From Gammaproteobacteria bacterium (GTDB lineage Bacteria; Pseudomonadota; Gammaproteobacteria; Steroidobacterales; Steroidobacteraceae), in NCBI GenBank assembly GCA_030043215.1, contig JASHYG010000200.1, positions 1 through 7,932 of the forward strand: DNA of 7,932 bases, given 5' to 3'. Below are positions 1-5,955 of this stretch, one piece after another. Position 1 is the stretch's first letter; each line of letters begins with the position of its first letter. The position numbers and the translations under genes are program-made. Below the pieces are notes generated by a model. It was not told where the DNA came from and ran no database searches. It worked only from the letters and a program-made list of their open reading frames with translations.

Positions 1-1250
1 CCTCCGTCGCGGAACGCAGCGGCCGTCTGCTCGGGGTCGTCGAGGTACTCCTTGAACATCATCGGTGTGCGCACCACGAGCTCCCCCGCTTCCCCCGGCG
101 GCAGCTCGCGGCCGTCGTCGCCGAGGATGCTGAGATCGGAGAACGCGCCGGGGTAGGTCGGATGGACCGCCGGACGGCCGATGCTGCCCGCCTTGCGCGG
201 CCCCGCGAAGGGATTGCAGCAGGCGCCCGGGATCTCGGTCATGCCGTAGCCCTCGATGAGCTCGGGCACATTGAACTCCTCGCGGAAGACCCGGTCCATG
301 CGCTCGCTGATCGGCCCTCCATAGAGCTTGCGGATGCGGTGCGCCGGGTTGAACTCGCTGCGGGGGCGGTTCATGAGGATGCTGCCCACGGCCGCGAGGA
401 AATTGAACTCGGTCGCCCCCGACTCGGCGGCGAGATTCCAGAACTGCGAGGCGCTGAATCGCGGAACGGTGATCAGCGTGCCGCCCGCGGCGATCGCGCC
501 GCCGAGCGAGTAGAAGAGCGCATTGATGTGAAAGAAGGGCATGACGGTGAGGAGCCGCTCGCTCGGCTGCAGGTGCATGCGCGCGACGAAGCCCTCAGCC
601 GCCAGGATGTAGGTGCGATGGGTGTGAACGACGCCCTTGGGAAAGCCCGTCGTGCCGGAGGTGTAGATGACCACCGCCGCATCGTCGGGCCGACATGTCG
701 CGCGCGCGCCGGGAGCCGGAGCTCCGGCAATCTCGCCACCGAGCGCTCGCAGCCGCTCGATCACACCCTCCGCGGTGTCGGCTACGAGGCCCCACTCGGC
801 GAGCGACACGAGCGGCGCACGGCTCCCGAGCGCGCTCGCGACCTCTCGAGTCCTCTCGAGATCGGCCGGCTGGGCGACGATCAGGGACGCGCGCGAATGC
901 CCGAGCAGGTACTCGAGATCGGCGCGCGTTGCGGCCGGATTGAGTGGGATGAACACGGCGCCCACCCGGGCCGCGGCGAGGAATAGAGCGACGCTCAAGT
1001 CGGAATTGAGCGCGATGAGCGCGATCCGATCGCCGCGCACGATGCCGTGTCCGGCCAGCAAGTCGCCGAGCCGCTCGCTCGCCTCCTCGAGCTGCCGGTA
1101 GGTCCACTTCCGGCGCTCGACCTCGAGCGCAGGCCGCTCGGGCTGCACGGCGACGCGCGCGGCCAGAAAAGACGGGATCGTTCCGGCGTGCTGCGGATAG
1201 AGAGCCAGCACGTCCGCCGGCGACAGGCCGGAGCTCGAATCCTCGCGCAC
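1..1250 (-). CDS. Acyl-CoA synthetase, AMP-binding superfamily (C-terminus cut off by window edge)
   Basis: Likely activates a carboxylic acid to its acyl-CoA through an acyl-adenylate, using ATP, in the cytoplasm. Reading from the GTG at 1250-1248 gives 416 uninterrupted codons. They contain the phosphate-loop signature YTSGTTGFPKG at about residues 196-206, the MPFFHINALFYSLGG segment after it, a YGGPISE segment, the adenine-binding GYGMTE motif at 334-339, and a GELVVRTPMMFKEY stretch near the end. The sequence stops at an RDG just before the expected TGD motif and hinge, so the C-terminal subdomain with its lysine is missing here. The middle section recalls CaiC-like (crotonobetaine/carnitine-CoA ligase) and related acyl-CoA synthetases, but the substrate cannot be assigned. 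The GTG lies 2 bases after the dioxygenase stop codon, which suggests translational coupling; its own ribosome site is weak. A GTG 12 codons further in is an alternative start. Its place after a ring-cleavage dioxygenase suggests activation of an aromatic acid or ring-cleavage product (inference). Confidence 0.9.
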   Translation of the reverse strand, partial: MREDSSSGLSPADVLALYPQHAGTIPSFLAARVAVQPERPALEVERRKWTYRQLEEASERLGDLLAGHGIVRGDRIALIALNSDLSVALFLAAARVGAVFIPLNPAATRADLEYLLGHSRASLIVAQPADLERTREVASALGSRAPLVSLAEWGLVADTAEGVIERLRALGGEIAGAPAPGARATCRPDDAAVVIYTSGTTGFPKGVVHTHRTYILAAEGFVARMHLQPSERLLTVMPFFHINALFYSLGGAIAAGGTLITVPRFSASQFWNLAAESGATEFNFLAAVGSILMNRPRSEFNPAHRIRKLYGGPISERMDRVFREEFNVPELIEGYGMTEIPGACCNPFAGPRKAGSIGRPAVHPTYPGAFSDLSILGDDGRELPPGEAGELVVRTPMMFKEYLDDPEQTAAAFRDG

Positions 1251-1252
1251 GG

Positions 1253-2128
1253 CTAGCGCGGGCTCGAGGCCGCCTTGCGGAGCCGGAAGTCGAACTGGGC
1301 CGTGTAGTACGGCTGATCCAGCCGCTCGCCCGTCGGCGCGCGGCCAGGCGGACACCGCTCGAACCTCACGACGAGCGACTCCTTCATGCCGAAGACCGCG
1401 TCCGAATCGAGGTAGGGGCTGTCCGCCACGAACAGGTGCGTGGTGACGGGCTCGTAGCCCGGCGCGGAGACGATCATGTGAATGTGGCCGGGACGGTACG
1501 GATGCCTGCCCATCGCCCGCAGCATGTCTCCGACCGGCCCATCGGTCGGCACGGGGTAGTAGTTCGGCCGGATGGAGCGGAACCAGTAGCGACCCTCGGC
1601 ATCCGCGCGGATCTTGCCGCGCGCGCGCATCTCGGTCTCGCCCGGCAGCTGCATGTCGTAGTTGCCCTCGCCATCCCCCGACCAGATGTCGAGCACCGCG
1701 CCCGGAATCGGAGCGCCGTTGGTATCGAGCACCCGGCCGGAGTAGAAGGTCGGCTCGCCCTTCACGCCCTCCGCGAGGTTGCTGCCCAGGGGGAGCTCGG
1801 GAGCTCCTTCCCAGTAATAAGGCCCGAGCACCGTCGATTCCACCGATCCGCGCTCCGCGGGATGGTTGAGCGAGATCACGAGGATCGACACGCCGAGCGT
1901 GTCGGAGAGCAGGATGAATTCCTGGCGCTTGTCCGTGCAGGTCTTGCCCACGTCCGTCAGGAACCGGATCGCCCCGATCCACTCCTGCTTCGTGAGCTTC
2001 ACGTCCCGGACGAAGTCGTGCAGGTGCGTGACGAGCGAGGTCATCACCTGCTTGAAGCGCGGGTCGCTGCAGTTGGTGAGCCGGTCGATGACGGCCTGGG
2101 TAATGCTCTTCTCGTCGAATTGCGGCAT
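1253..2128 (-). CDS. Intradiol ring-cleavage dioxygenase (catechol/hydroxyquinol 1,2-dioxygenase class)
   Basis: Predicted non-heme Fe(III) enzyme that cleaves a catechol- or hydroxyquinol-type ring between the two hydroxyls with O2. The 291 residues match the family's usual length. Residues 1-90 resemble the helical dimerisation domain at the N-terminus of catechol dioxygenases (HLHDFVRDVKLTKQEW, then KRQEFILLSDTLGVS), which argues against protocatechuate 3,4-dioxygenase subunits. The catalytic domain follows, with a GPYYW entry at 102-106. Expected iron ligands are Tyr157 (GEGNYDMQ), Tyr191 (NYYPVPTDGPVG), and His215 and His217 (RPGHIHMIV). The motif RPNYYPVPTDGPVG recalls hydroxyquinol 1,2-dioxygenases, but the exact substrate is not decidable. 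The ATG is preceded by a good ribosome site (AAGGGGAA, about 6 bases upstream). It lies 49 bases downstream of the dehydrogenase gene and 2 bases before the ligase start, so it is the middle gene of a likely three-gene operon. Confidence 0.93.
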   Translation of the reverse strand: MPQFDEKSITQAVIDRLTNCSDPRFKQVMTSLVTHLHDFVRDVKLTKQEWIGAIRFLTDVGKTCTDKRQEFILLSDTLGVSILVISLNHPAERGSVESTVLGPYYWEGAPELPLGSNLAEGVKGEPTFYSGRVLDTNGAPIPGAVLDIWSGDGEGNYDMQLPGETEMRARGKIRADAEGRYWFRSIRPNYYPVPTDGPVGDMLRAMGRHPYRPGHIHMIVSAPGYEPVTTHLFVADSPYLDSDAVFGMKESLVVRFERCPPGRAPTGERLDQPYYTAQFDFRLRKAASSPR

Positions 2129-2177
2129 AGTCGTTCCCCTTCGAGCTTCACGCTACGAGGCGTTGCAGGCGCGGCCG

Positions 2178-2939
2178 TCAGCCGACCGTGAGCCCCCCGT
2201 CGATCACGAGCGTGTGGCCCGTGACATACGAGGCGGCGTCCGAGCACAACCACACGATCGCGCCCGCGATCTCCTCCGGCTGCGAGATCCGTCCCATGGG
2301 AACGCTCGCCGCGATGGCCTCCACGTCGATCTGCCCGGCGACCATGCGATGCAGGAGTCCGGTGTCGACCGGCCCAGGCGCGACGGCATTCACGCGGACG
2401 CGCGATCTCGCGAGCTCCAGCGCGACGGCCTTCGTGAGCCCGACGACGCCGTGCTTGCTCGCGGTGTACAGAGCGATGTGGGCGATTCCCGTGACGCCGG
2501 CACTCGATGCGGTGTTCACGATCGCGCCTCCCCCGTGGGCGAGCATGTGGGGGATCTCGTACTTCAACCCATGCCACACGCCTTTCAGGTTCACACCGAT
2601 GATCCGGTCGAAGTCCTCCTCGCTGGCGGCCTCAACCGGGCCAAAGCGGCCCTCGATGCCGGCGTTGTTCACCGCCGCGTGGATACGGCCGAACTTCCCG
2701 GCGGCACCGTCGATGACCGCCCGCACCTCGGCCGCGCGAGTCACGTCCGCCTCGATGAACAGCGCCTCGGCACCGGCCCGCCGCGCGTCCGCCTCGACCG
2801 CGCGGCCCTCCTGCGTTCCGAGACCGGAGATGACGACACGAGCGCCGGCCGCGGCGAACGCGAGAGCGGTCGCCCGGCCGATCCCCGCGGTCGCTCCGAG
2901 CACGACGGCCGTTTTTCCGGAGAAGTCGGCTGCTGCCAT
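2178..2939 (-). CDS. Short-chain dehydrogenase/reductase (classical SDR)
   Basis: Predicted cytoplasmic NAD(P)-dependent oxidoreductase of 253 residues, the normal length for classical SDRs. It has the nucleotide-binding loop GATAGIG (15-21), the adenine-contacting Asp65 (EADVT), NNAG (91-94), Asn117 (GVNLKG), the catalytic triad Ser145, Tyr158 and Lys162 (YTASK), the PG motif after strand 6 (VNAVAPGPVDT), and the IDGG end of the fold (247-250). The second strand ends in ISGLGTQEG with neither a clear acidic nor a clear basic specificity residue, so NAD versus NADP is open. I place the start at the ATG at 2939-2937. The frame stays open to a start at 3020, but that adds 27 non-conserved residues and would run through the promoter candidate. 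No strong ribosome site precedes the ATG, so the transcript may be nearly leaderless or poorly initiated. It is the first gene of the operon with the dioxygenase and ligase, and may produce the diol that is then cleaved (inference). Confidence 0.92.
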   Translation of the reverse strand: MAAADFSGKTAVVLGATAGIGRATALAFAAAGARVVISGLGTQEGRAVEADARRAGAEALFIEADVTRAAEVRAVIDGAAGKFGRIHAAVNNAGIEGRFGPVEAASEEDFDRIIGVNLKGVWHGLKYEIPHMLAHGGGAIVNTASSAGVTGIAHIALYTASKHGVVGLTKAVALELARSRVRVNAVAPGPVDTGLLHRMVAGQIDVEAIAASVPMGRISQPEEIAGAIVWLCSDAASYVTGHTLVIDGGLTVG

Positions 2940-2970
2940 GGTGAAGACTTGAGAAAGCGAGTGCGCCCAC

Positions 2971-2986
2971 CGCGACTCTAGTCGCG
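2971..2986. promoter_or_regulatory. 16-base palindrome, candidate operator over the operon -10 box
   Basis: CGCGACT and AGTCGCG form perfect 7-base arms around a 2-base centre (CT). The site lies about 31 bases upstream of the SDR start and covers the candidate -10 box. Such a dyad suits a homodimeric repressor (for example of the TetR, GntR or MarR type), although no regulator gene lies in the window. Confidence 0.45.
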
Positions 2987-3003
2987 CGCTTCCGGTGCGG
3001 CAA
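2975..3003 (-). promoter_or_regulatory. Candidate sigma-70 promoter of the SDR-dioxygenase-ligase operon
   Basis: On the minus strand a -35 box TTGCCG (3003-2998) and a -10 box TAGAGT (2980-2975) are separated by exactly 17 bases, each matching consensus at 4 of 6 positions. Transcription would start near 2968, about 28 bases before the SDR ATG. The -10 box lies inside a palindrome (2971-2986). The match is modest and unproven, but position and spacing are right. Confidence 0.45.
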
Positions 3004-3008
3004 GCGCG
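2985..3008. repeat. Second inverted repeat in the divergent promoter region
   Basis: CGCGCTT (2985-2991) and AAGCGCG (3002-3008) are perfect 7-base complementary arms separated by 10 bases. The repeat touches the first palindrome and its right arm overlaps the candidate -35 box. It could be a second protein-binding half-site pair or a chance GC-rich dyad. Confidence 0.35.
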
Positions 3009-3055
3009 GGGCGGCCCCATTGCCGTGCGACGTGGATGAGATCACCGAGGACGCC

Positions 3056-3064
3056 TGGCATAAT
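3056..3064 (+). promoter_or_regulatory. Extended -10 promoter candidate for the MetE-like gene
   Basis: TGGCATAAT matches the extended -10 form (TG, one base, then a hexamer matching TATAAT at 5 of 6 positions). No good -35 box is seen, which is acceptable for extended -10 promoters. Transcription would begin near 3071, about 25 bases before the ATG at 3096. This argues against the upstream in-frame ATG at 3036. Confidence 0.45.
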
Positions 3065-3095
3065 CGTCTCAGCTGTTACGATCGAGAGAACTGCG

Positions 3096-4190
3096 ATGGC
3101 CGCCCCCTTCCGCGCCGATCAAGTCGGAAGTCTCCTGCGCCCCACCTCGCTCATCAGCGCGCGCGGCGAGCTGCGGCAAGGCCGGCTCTCGGCCGCGGAG
3201 CTGCGAGCGCGCGAGGATGAGGCCATACGCGCGGTGGTCGCGAGGCAGGAGTCGATCGGGCTCGCCGCGGTGACCGACGGAGAGCTCCGTCGCGAGTGGT
3301 GGCATCTCGACTTCCTGAGGCAGCTCGAAGGCGTGACGCTCCGCGAGAATCCGGGCCCGAAATTCGCGGGCACCGGCGCACAGCCGCCCATCGCGACCGT
3401 CACGGGCAAGGTGCGCTACCGCGCACCGATCATGATCGAGGACTTCCGCTTCCTCCAAGGTGCGACGCGCCGGGTCGCGAAGCTCACCATCCCCTCCCCC
3501 TCGATGCTCCATCTGCGCGGCGGGCGCAATGCCGTCTCGCGGGAAGCCTATCCGGATCTCGAGGAGTTCTGGGCGGACGTGGCGGGGGCGTACCGGGATG
3601 CGATCGCTGCATTCGCCGCCGCGGGCTGCACGTACCTGCAGCTCGACGATGTGGGCTTCGCCTATCTCTGCGACGAGAAGTTTCGCGACAGCTGCCGTCG
3701 CAACGGCGACGATCCCGCGGCTCTGCCGCGCCGTTATGCCGATACGATCAATGCAGCGCTCGCCGGGCGGCCTCCTGGCCTCGCGGTGACGATGCACACC
3801 TGTCACGGAAACTTCCGCAGCTCGTGGGCCACCGAGGGCGGCTACGATTTCGTCGCGGAGGCCATGTTCCAGAGCGACATCGACGGATTCTTCATGGAGT
3901 TCGACTCGGCGCGCTCCGGCACCTTCGAGCCGCTGCGCCTGCTGCCGCGGAGCAAGAAGGTGGTGCTCGGGCTGGTCACGACGAAAGTCGGGCAGATCGA
4001 GAGCGAGGAGGAGATCCTGCGCCGCATCGATGCGGCGGCAAAGCTCGTGCCGCTCGAGAATCTATGCGTGTCGCCGCAGTGCGGATTCGCGAGCCACGAG
4101 ACCGGAAACACGCTCTCGCACGACGATCAATGGCGCAAGCTCGAGCTGATCGTGCGCGTCGCCGGGAAAGTCTGGGGCACGGCCACGTAG
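3096..4190 (+). CDS. MetE-like protein: single C-terminal catalytic domain of cobalamin-independent methionine synthase (core-MetE type)
   Basis: Predicted zinc-dependent methyltransferase of 364 residues, about half of full MetE, consisting of the catalytic barrel only. All four expected zinc ligands are visible: His234 and Cys236 (MHTCHGN), Glu268 (FFMEFD) and Cys329 (SPQCGF). Other family landmarks are RADQVGSLLRP at the N-terminus, the TDGELRR motif (60-66), LQLDDVGFAYL (181-191) and LGLVTTKVGQIES (291-303). Short MetE homologues cannot be assumed to use methyltetrahydrofolate as full MetE does; some take methyl groups from methylcobalamin or another donor, and related proteins (the epoxyalkane:coenzyme M transferase group) act on other substrates. 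I chose the ATG at 3096 because family similarity starts there and a candidate extended -10 lies between it and the ATG at 3036; the ribosome site (GAGAGAA) is weak. It diverges from a catabolic operon, so a role in methyl removal or sulfur-compound metabolism is as possible as methionine synthesis (inference). Confidence 0.9.
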   Translation: MAAPFRADQVGSLLRPTSLISARGELRQGRLSAAELRAREDEAIRAVVARQESIGLAAVTDGELRREWWHLDFLRQLEGVTLRENPGPKFAGTGAQPPIATVTGKVRYRAPIMIEDFRFLQGATRRVAKLTIPSPSMLHLRGGRNAVSREAYPDLEEFWADVAGAYRDAIAAFAAAGCTYLQLDDVGFAYLCDEKFRDSCRRNGDDPAALPRRYADTINAALAGRPPGLAVTMHTCHGNFRSSWATEGGYDFVAEAMFQSDIDGFFMEFDSARSGTFEPLRLLPRSKKVVLGLVTTKVGQIESEEEILRRIDAAAKLVPLENLCVSPQCGFASHETGNTLSHDDQWRKLELIVRVAGKVWGTAT

Positions 4191-4195
4191 CGCGT

Positions 4196-4216
4196 CGGCC
4201 CCGCCGGCGGGGGCCG
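4196..4216. terminator. GC-rich hairpin between convergent genes, possible bidirectional terminator
   Basis: CGGCCCC (4196-4202) and GGGGCCG (4210-4216) form a perfect 7-base-pair stem with a 7-base loop. It lies in the 40 bases between the stop codons of two converging genes. No T-run follows on either strand, so it is not a classical intrinsic terminator, though its position fits a transcription barrier. Confidence 0.4.
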
Positions 4217-4230
4217 CGTCCGGCGCGCAG

Positions 4231-5253
4231 CTACCTCGCGGCGAGCCTCACTGCGATGCGGCCGTGCGTCACCGGCGCGTGGTGGCGAAGATGTGCGGCA
4301 CGCCACGCGTCGAACGCCGCGAGCTTGAGTCCATCCGGCTGGGTCCACGAGGGGTCGCGCAAGTAGCGCCAGACGTACTCGCGCAGGAAGCCACCCGTCT
4401 CCACGCGATCGAGGTCCGCGAAGTAGGCCGACTGAAAAGCGGGGTCCCGGCGCCGCATCTGCTGGAAAAGATGCACCGCGATGAGGCGGGCTCGCACCTC
4501 TTCGGCAAAGGAGGCCGTGTGGTCGCCGAGCGGGAGCCGCATGTCGTCGCTTTCCGCAGCCACCAGGGCGGCACGGGTATACAGGTAGATCGTCCACAGC
4601 GGCCGCTCGCTCGGCGGCGTCGCCGGATCCCACAGAATGGCCACGTCGACCGGCGGCTCCACAGCGACGCCCGGCGTCGCGGAAGGATGAGCCATCGCGT
4701 CTCCCAGCGCGGCGAGCGCCTCGCTGCGACTCACGTGGCCGTCGTCCTCGAAGCCCGCGCGCACGTCGAAGCGCATCTCGTAGAGACGGCCGCCGCGCGC
4801 GGCAATCCACAGGTAGCTCGTCCCCGTGAAGTCGGCTCCCCGGCGGGCCAGGACGGCTTCGCGTGCGGGAATCGCGATCTCGTTGCCGAGAGCGACCGTT
4901 CCGTCATGGATCAGCCGCGCGCCCCCGCTTTTCAGCGACTGGCGCATGCGCGCGAACTCCTCGAGCAGCAGCGCGGAGGCGACGCCGTCCGGCAGTCGCG
5001 CGGGACCGTAGTCGTAGACATCGACATCGAGCGCAAGTCCTGCCGCGCGGTAGGAATAGGTGCTGCCCGGTCGGGAGTCTGCGCGGCTGCGCTCGCCCAT
5101 GAGATCGAGGACCCCGATCGATTGCGGCAGCGCGAGGTCCGAGGGTCGCGGCGCGGCGCTCCGGGCAGCGAGCGCTGGAGCCGAAAGGCCGCAGGCCGTG
5201 GCAAGCACGGCAAGCAGCGTAGCCCCCCACAACCGATCCCCGCGGTGCCGCAA
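4231..5253 (-). CDS. Exported protein of unknown function, possible lipoprotein
   Basis: I do not recognise a family. The 340 residues begin with an export signal: basic residues (Arg2, Arg4, Arg7), a hydrophobic stretch (about 10-29), and a signal-peptidase-I-like ALA site before residue 30. Cys21, in LATAC, also fits a relaxed lipoprotein box, and it is the only cysteine in the protein, so lipid anchoring is a real alternative. The mature part has a tyrosine-rich segment (TYSYR 65-69, VYDYG 79-83), a possible strand-rich middle with YLWIAARGGRLYEMRF (147-162), and a C-terminal part rich in aromatic and charged residues (AFQSAYFADLD 272-282, REYVWRYLRDPSW 291-303). No catalytic motif or further membrane helix is evident. 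The start is a TTG preceded by a purine-rich ribosome site (AAGGGGCGG, about 6 bases away). It converges with the MetE-like gene and diverges from hemJ, so it is probably transcribed alone. Confidence 0.75.
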   Translation of the reverse strand: MRHRGDRLWGATLLAVLATACGLSAPALAARSAAPRPSDLALPQSIGVLDLMGERSRADSRPGSTYSYRAAGLALDVDVYDYGPARLPDGVASALLLEEFARMRQSLKSGGARLIHDGTVALGNEIAIPAREAVLARRGADFTGTSYLWIAARGGRLYEMRFDVRAGFEDDGHVSRSEALAALGDAMAHPSATPGVAVEPPVDVAILWDPATPPSERPLWTIYLYTRAALVAAESDDMRLPLGDHTASFAEEVRARLIAVHLFQQMRRRDPAFQSAYFADLDRVETGGFLREYVWRYLRDPSWTQPDGLKLAAFDAWRAAHLRHHAPVTHGRIAVRLAAR

Positions 5254-5518
5254 CTGCCGCCCCTTTCCCGTGGCTCTCGTGGCCGATATCGCGGCGCGTG
5301 CCGCGGAGATGGGGCTGCAACAGGCATGCCGCGCGCGAGATACCGTAGCGCGGCAGCGGCTTAGCCGCGCAAGGCGCGAGGAGGCTGGCCGGAACTGTCA
5401 AGCCGGCCGACATCTCGAGCGCCGCTCGGGGGTCGCCCCGGGGACCGAACGGCACGGCATTCCGAGCGCCCGGTTGGGCCGTATACTGACGGTTTCCGTC
5501 CGAGCCCTGATCCCGCCA
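5254..5518. other. 265-base divergent spacer with nested inverted repeats
   Basis: This is the longest stretch without a gene, lying between the TTG of the exported protein and hemJ. It contains GCGCGGC/GCCGCGC (5348-5354 and 5364-5370). Nested within and overlapping it is GCGGCT/AGCCGC (5356-5361 and 5363-5368). A third dyad, GGCCGG/CCGGCC (5387-5392 and 5403-5408), follows. No convincing small gene or RNA gene is seen. These could be regulatory dyads, RNA structure in a leader, or chance in GC-rich DNA. Confidence 0.4.
5482..5487 (+). promoter_or_regulatory. Candidate -10 box of hemJ
   Basis: TATACT matches the sigma-70 -10 hexamer at 5 of 6 positions and lies 31 bases before the hemJ ATG. 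The best -35 at suitable distance (TTCCGA at 5460-5465, 16-base spacer) is weak. Confidence 0.4.
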
Positions 5519-5950
5519 ATGCCCTGGCTCAAAGCCTTCCATATCGTCTTCGTCGTCACCTGGTTCGCGGGGCTGTTCTATCTGCCGCGCCTGTTCGTGT
5601 ATCACGCGGGCGCCTTGCAGGCCGGGGCCTCCGAGAGGCTCCTCGCCGAGCGCTTCGCCGTGATGGAGCGGCGCCTCTACGCGCTGATGACGATTGGCGG
5701 GGCGCTCGCCGTTGGATTCGGCATCGCGATGGTCGCGAGCGCTCCGGCGTACCTCACGTTCGGCTGGCTGCACGCGAAGCTCGCCCTGGTTGCCGCGCTC
5801 GTCGCGTATCACGTGTGGTGCTACCAGCTGATGCGCGCGCTGACTACAGGGCGCAGCGCGCATTCGCAGCGCTGGTACCGGTGGTTCAACGAGGTCCCGG
5901 GCCTGCTGCTCATCGCGATCGTCCTGCTCGCGGTGCTCAAGCCTTTTTGA
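5519..5950 (+). CDS. hemJ: HemJ-type protoporphyrinogen IX oxidase (UPF0093/CopD-like membrane protein)
   Basis: Predicted inner-membrane enzyme that oxidises protoporphyrinogen IX to protoporphyrin IX, the penultimate step of heme synthesis, in bacteria lacking HemG or HemY. The 143 residues match the family. Four hydrophobic helices lie at about 5-23, 54-74, 81-103 and 125-141. Typical HemJ features are the N-terminal MPWLKAFHIVFVVTWFAG with His8, YLPRLFVYH (21-29) with Arg24, the WLHAKLALV segment with Lys87, and RWFNEVPGLLLI (121-132). His8 and Lys87 are the kind of conserved residues linked to heme binding and activity in studied HemJ proteins. The frame is open further upstream, but similarity begins at this ATG; no clear ribosome site precedes it. 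Its stop codon lies 5 bases from that of fhs, which converges from the other strand. The CopD superfamily is the main alternative label, less likely given the end-to-end match. Confidence 0.9.
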   Translation: MPWLKAFHIVFVVTWFAGLFYLPRLFVYHAGALQAGASERLLAERFAVMERRLYALMTIGGALAVGFGIAMVASAPAYLTFGWLHAKLALVAALVAYHVWCYQLMRALTTGRSAHSQRWYRWFNEVPGLLLIAIVLLAVLKPF

Positions 5951-5955
5951 GTCGG

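Noticed and set aside
162..986. Long open plus-strand frame opposite the acyl-CoA synthetase
   Set aside because: It is antisense to a gene with clear AMP-binding motifs, and its translation is Arg/Ala/Gly/Glu-rich without any recognisable motif, as expected from a GC-rich shadow.
3036..3095. Upstream ATG at 3036 as the start of the MetE-like gene
   Set aside because: It adds 20 residues with no family similarity, and a candidate extended -10 promoter lies downstream of it.
4264..5364. Plus-strand open frame opposite the exported protein
   Set aside because: The minus-strand frame has a signal peptide and a ribosome site. The plus-strand translation lacks any domain and is composition-driven.
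5396..5401. Perfect TTGACA on the minus strand as a -35 box for the exported-protein gene
   Set aside because: No acceptable -10 hexamer is found 15 to 19 bases downstream; that stretch is all G and C.
5936..5951. CTCAA/TTGAG dyad with a run of T at the end of hemJ as a terminator
   Set aside because: The stem is only 5 base pairs, the T-run is in the loop rather than after the stem, and it overlaps the hemJ stop codon.
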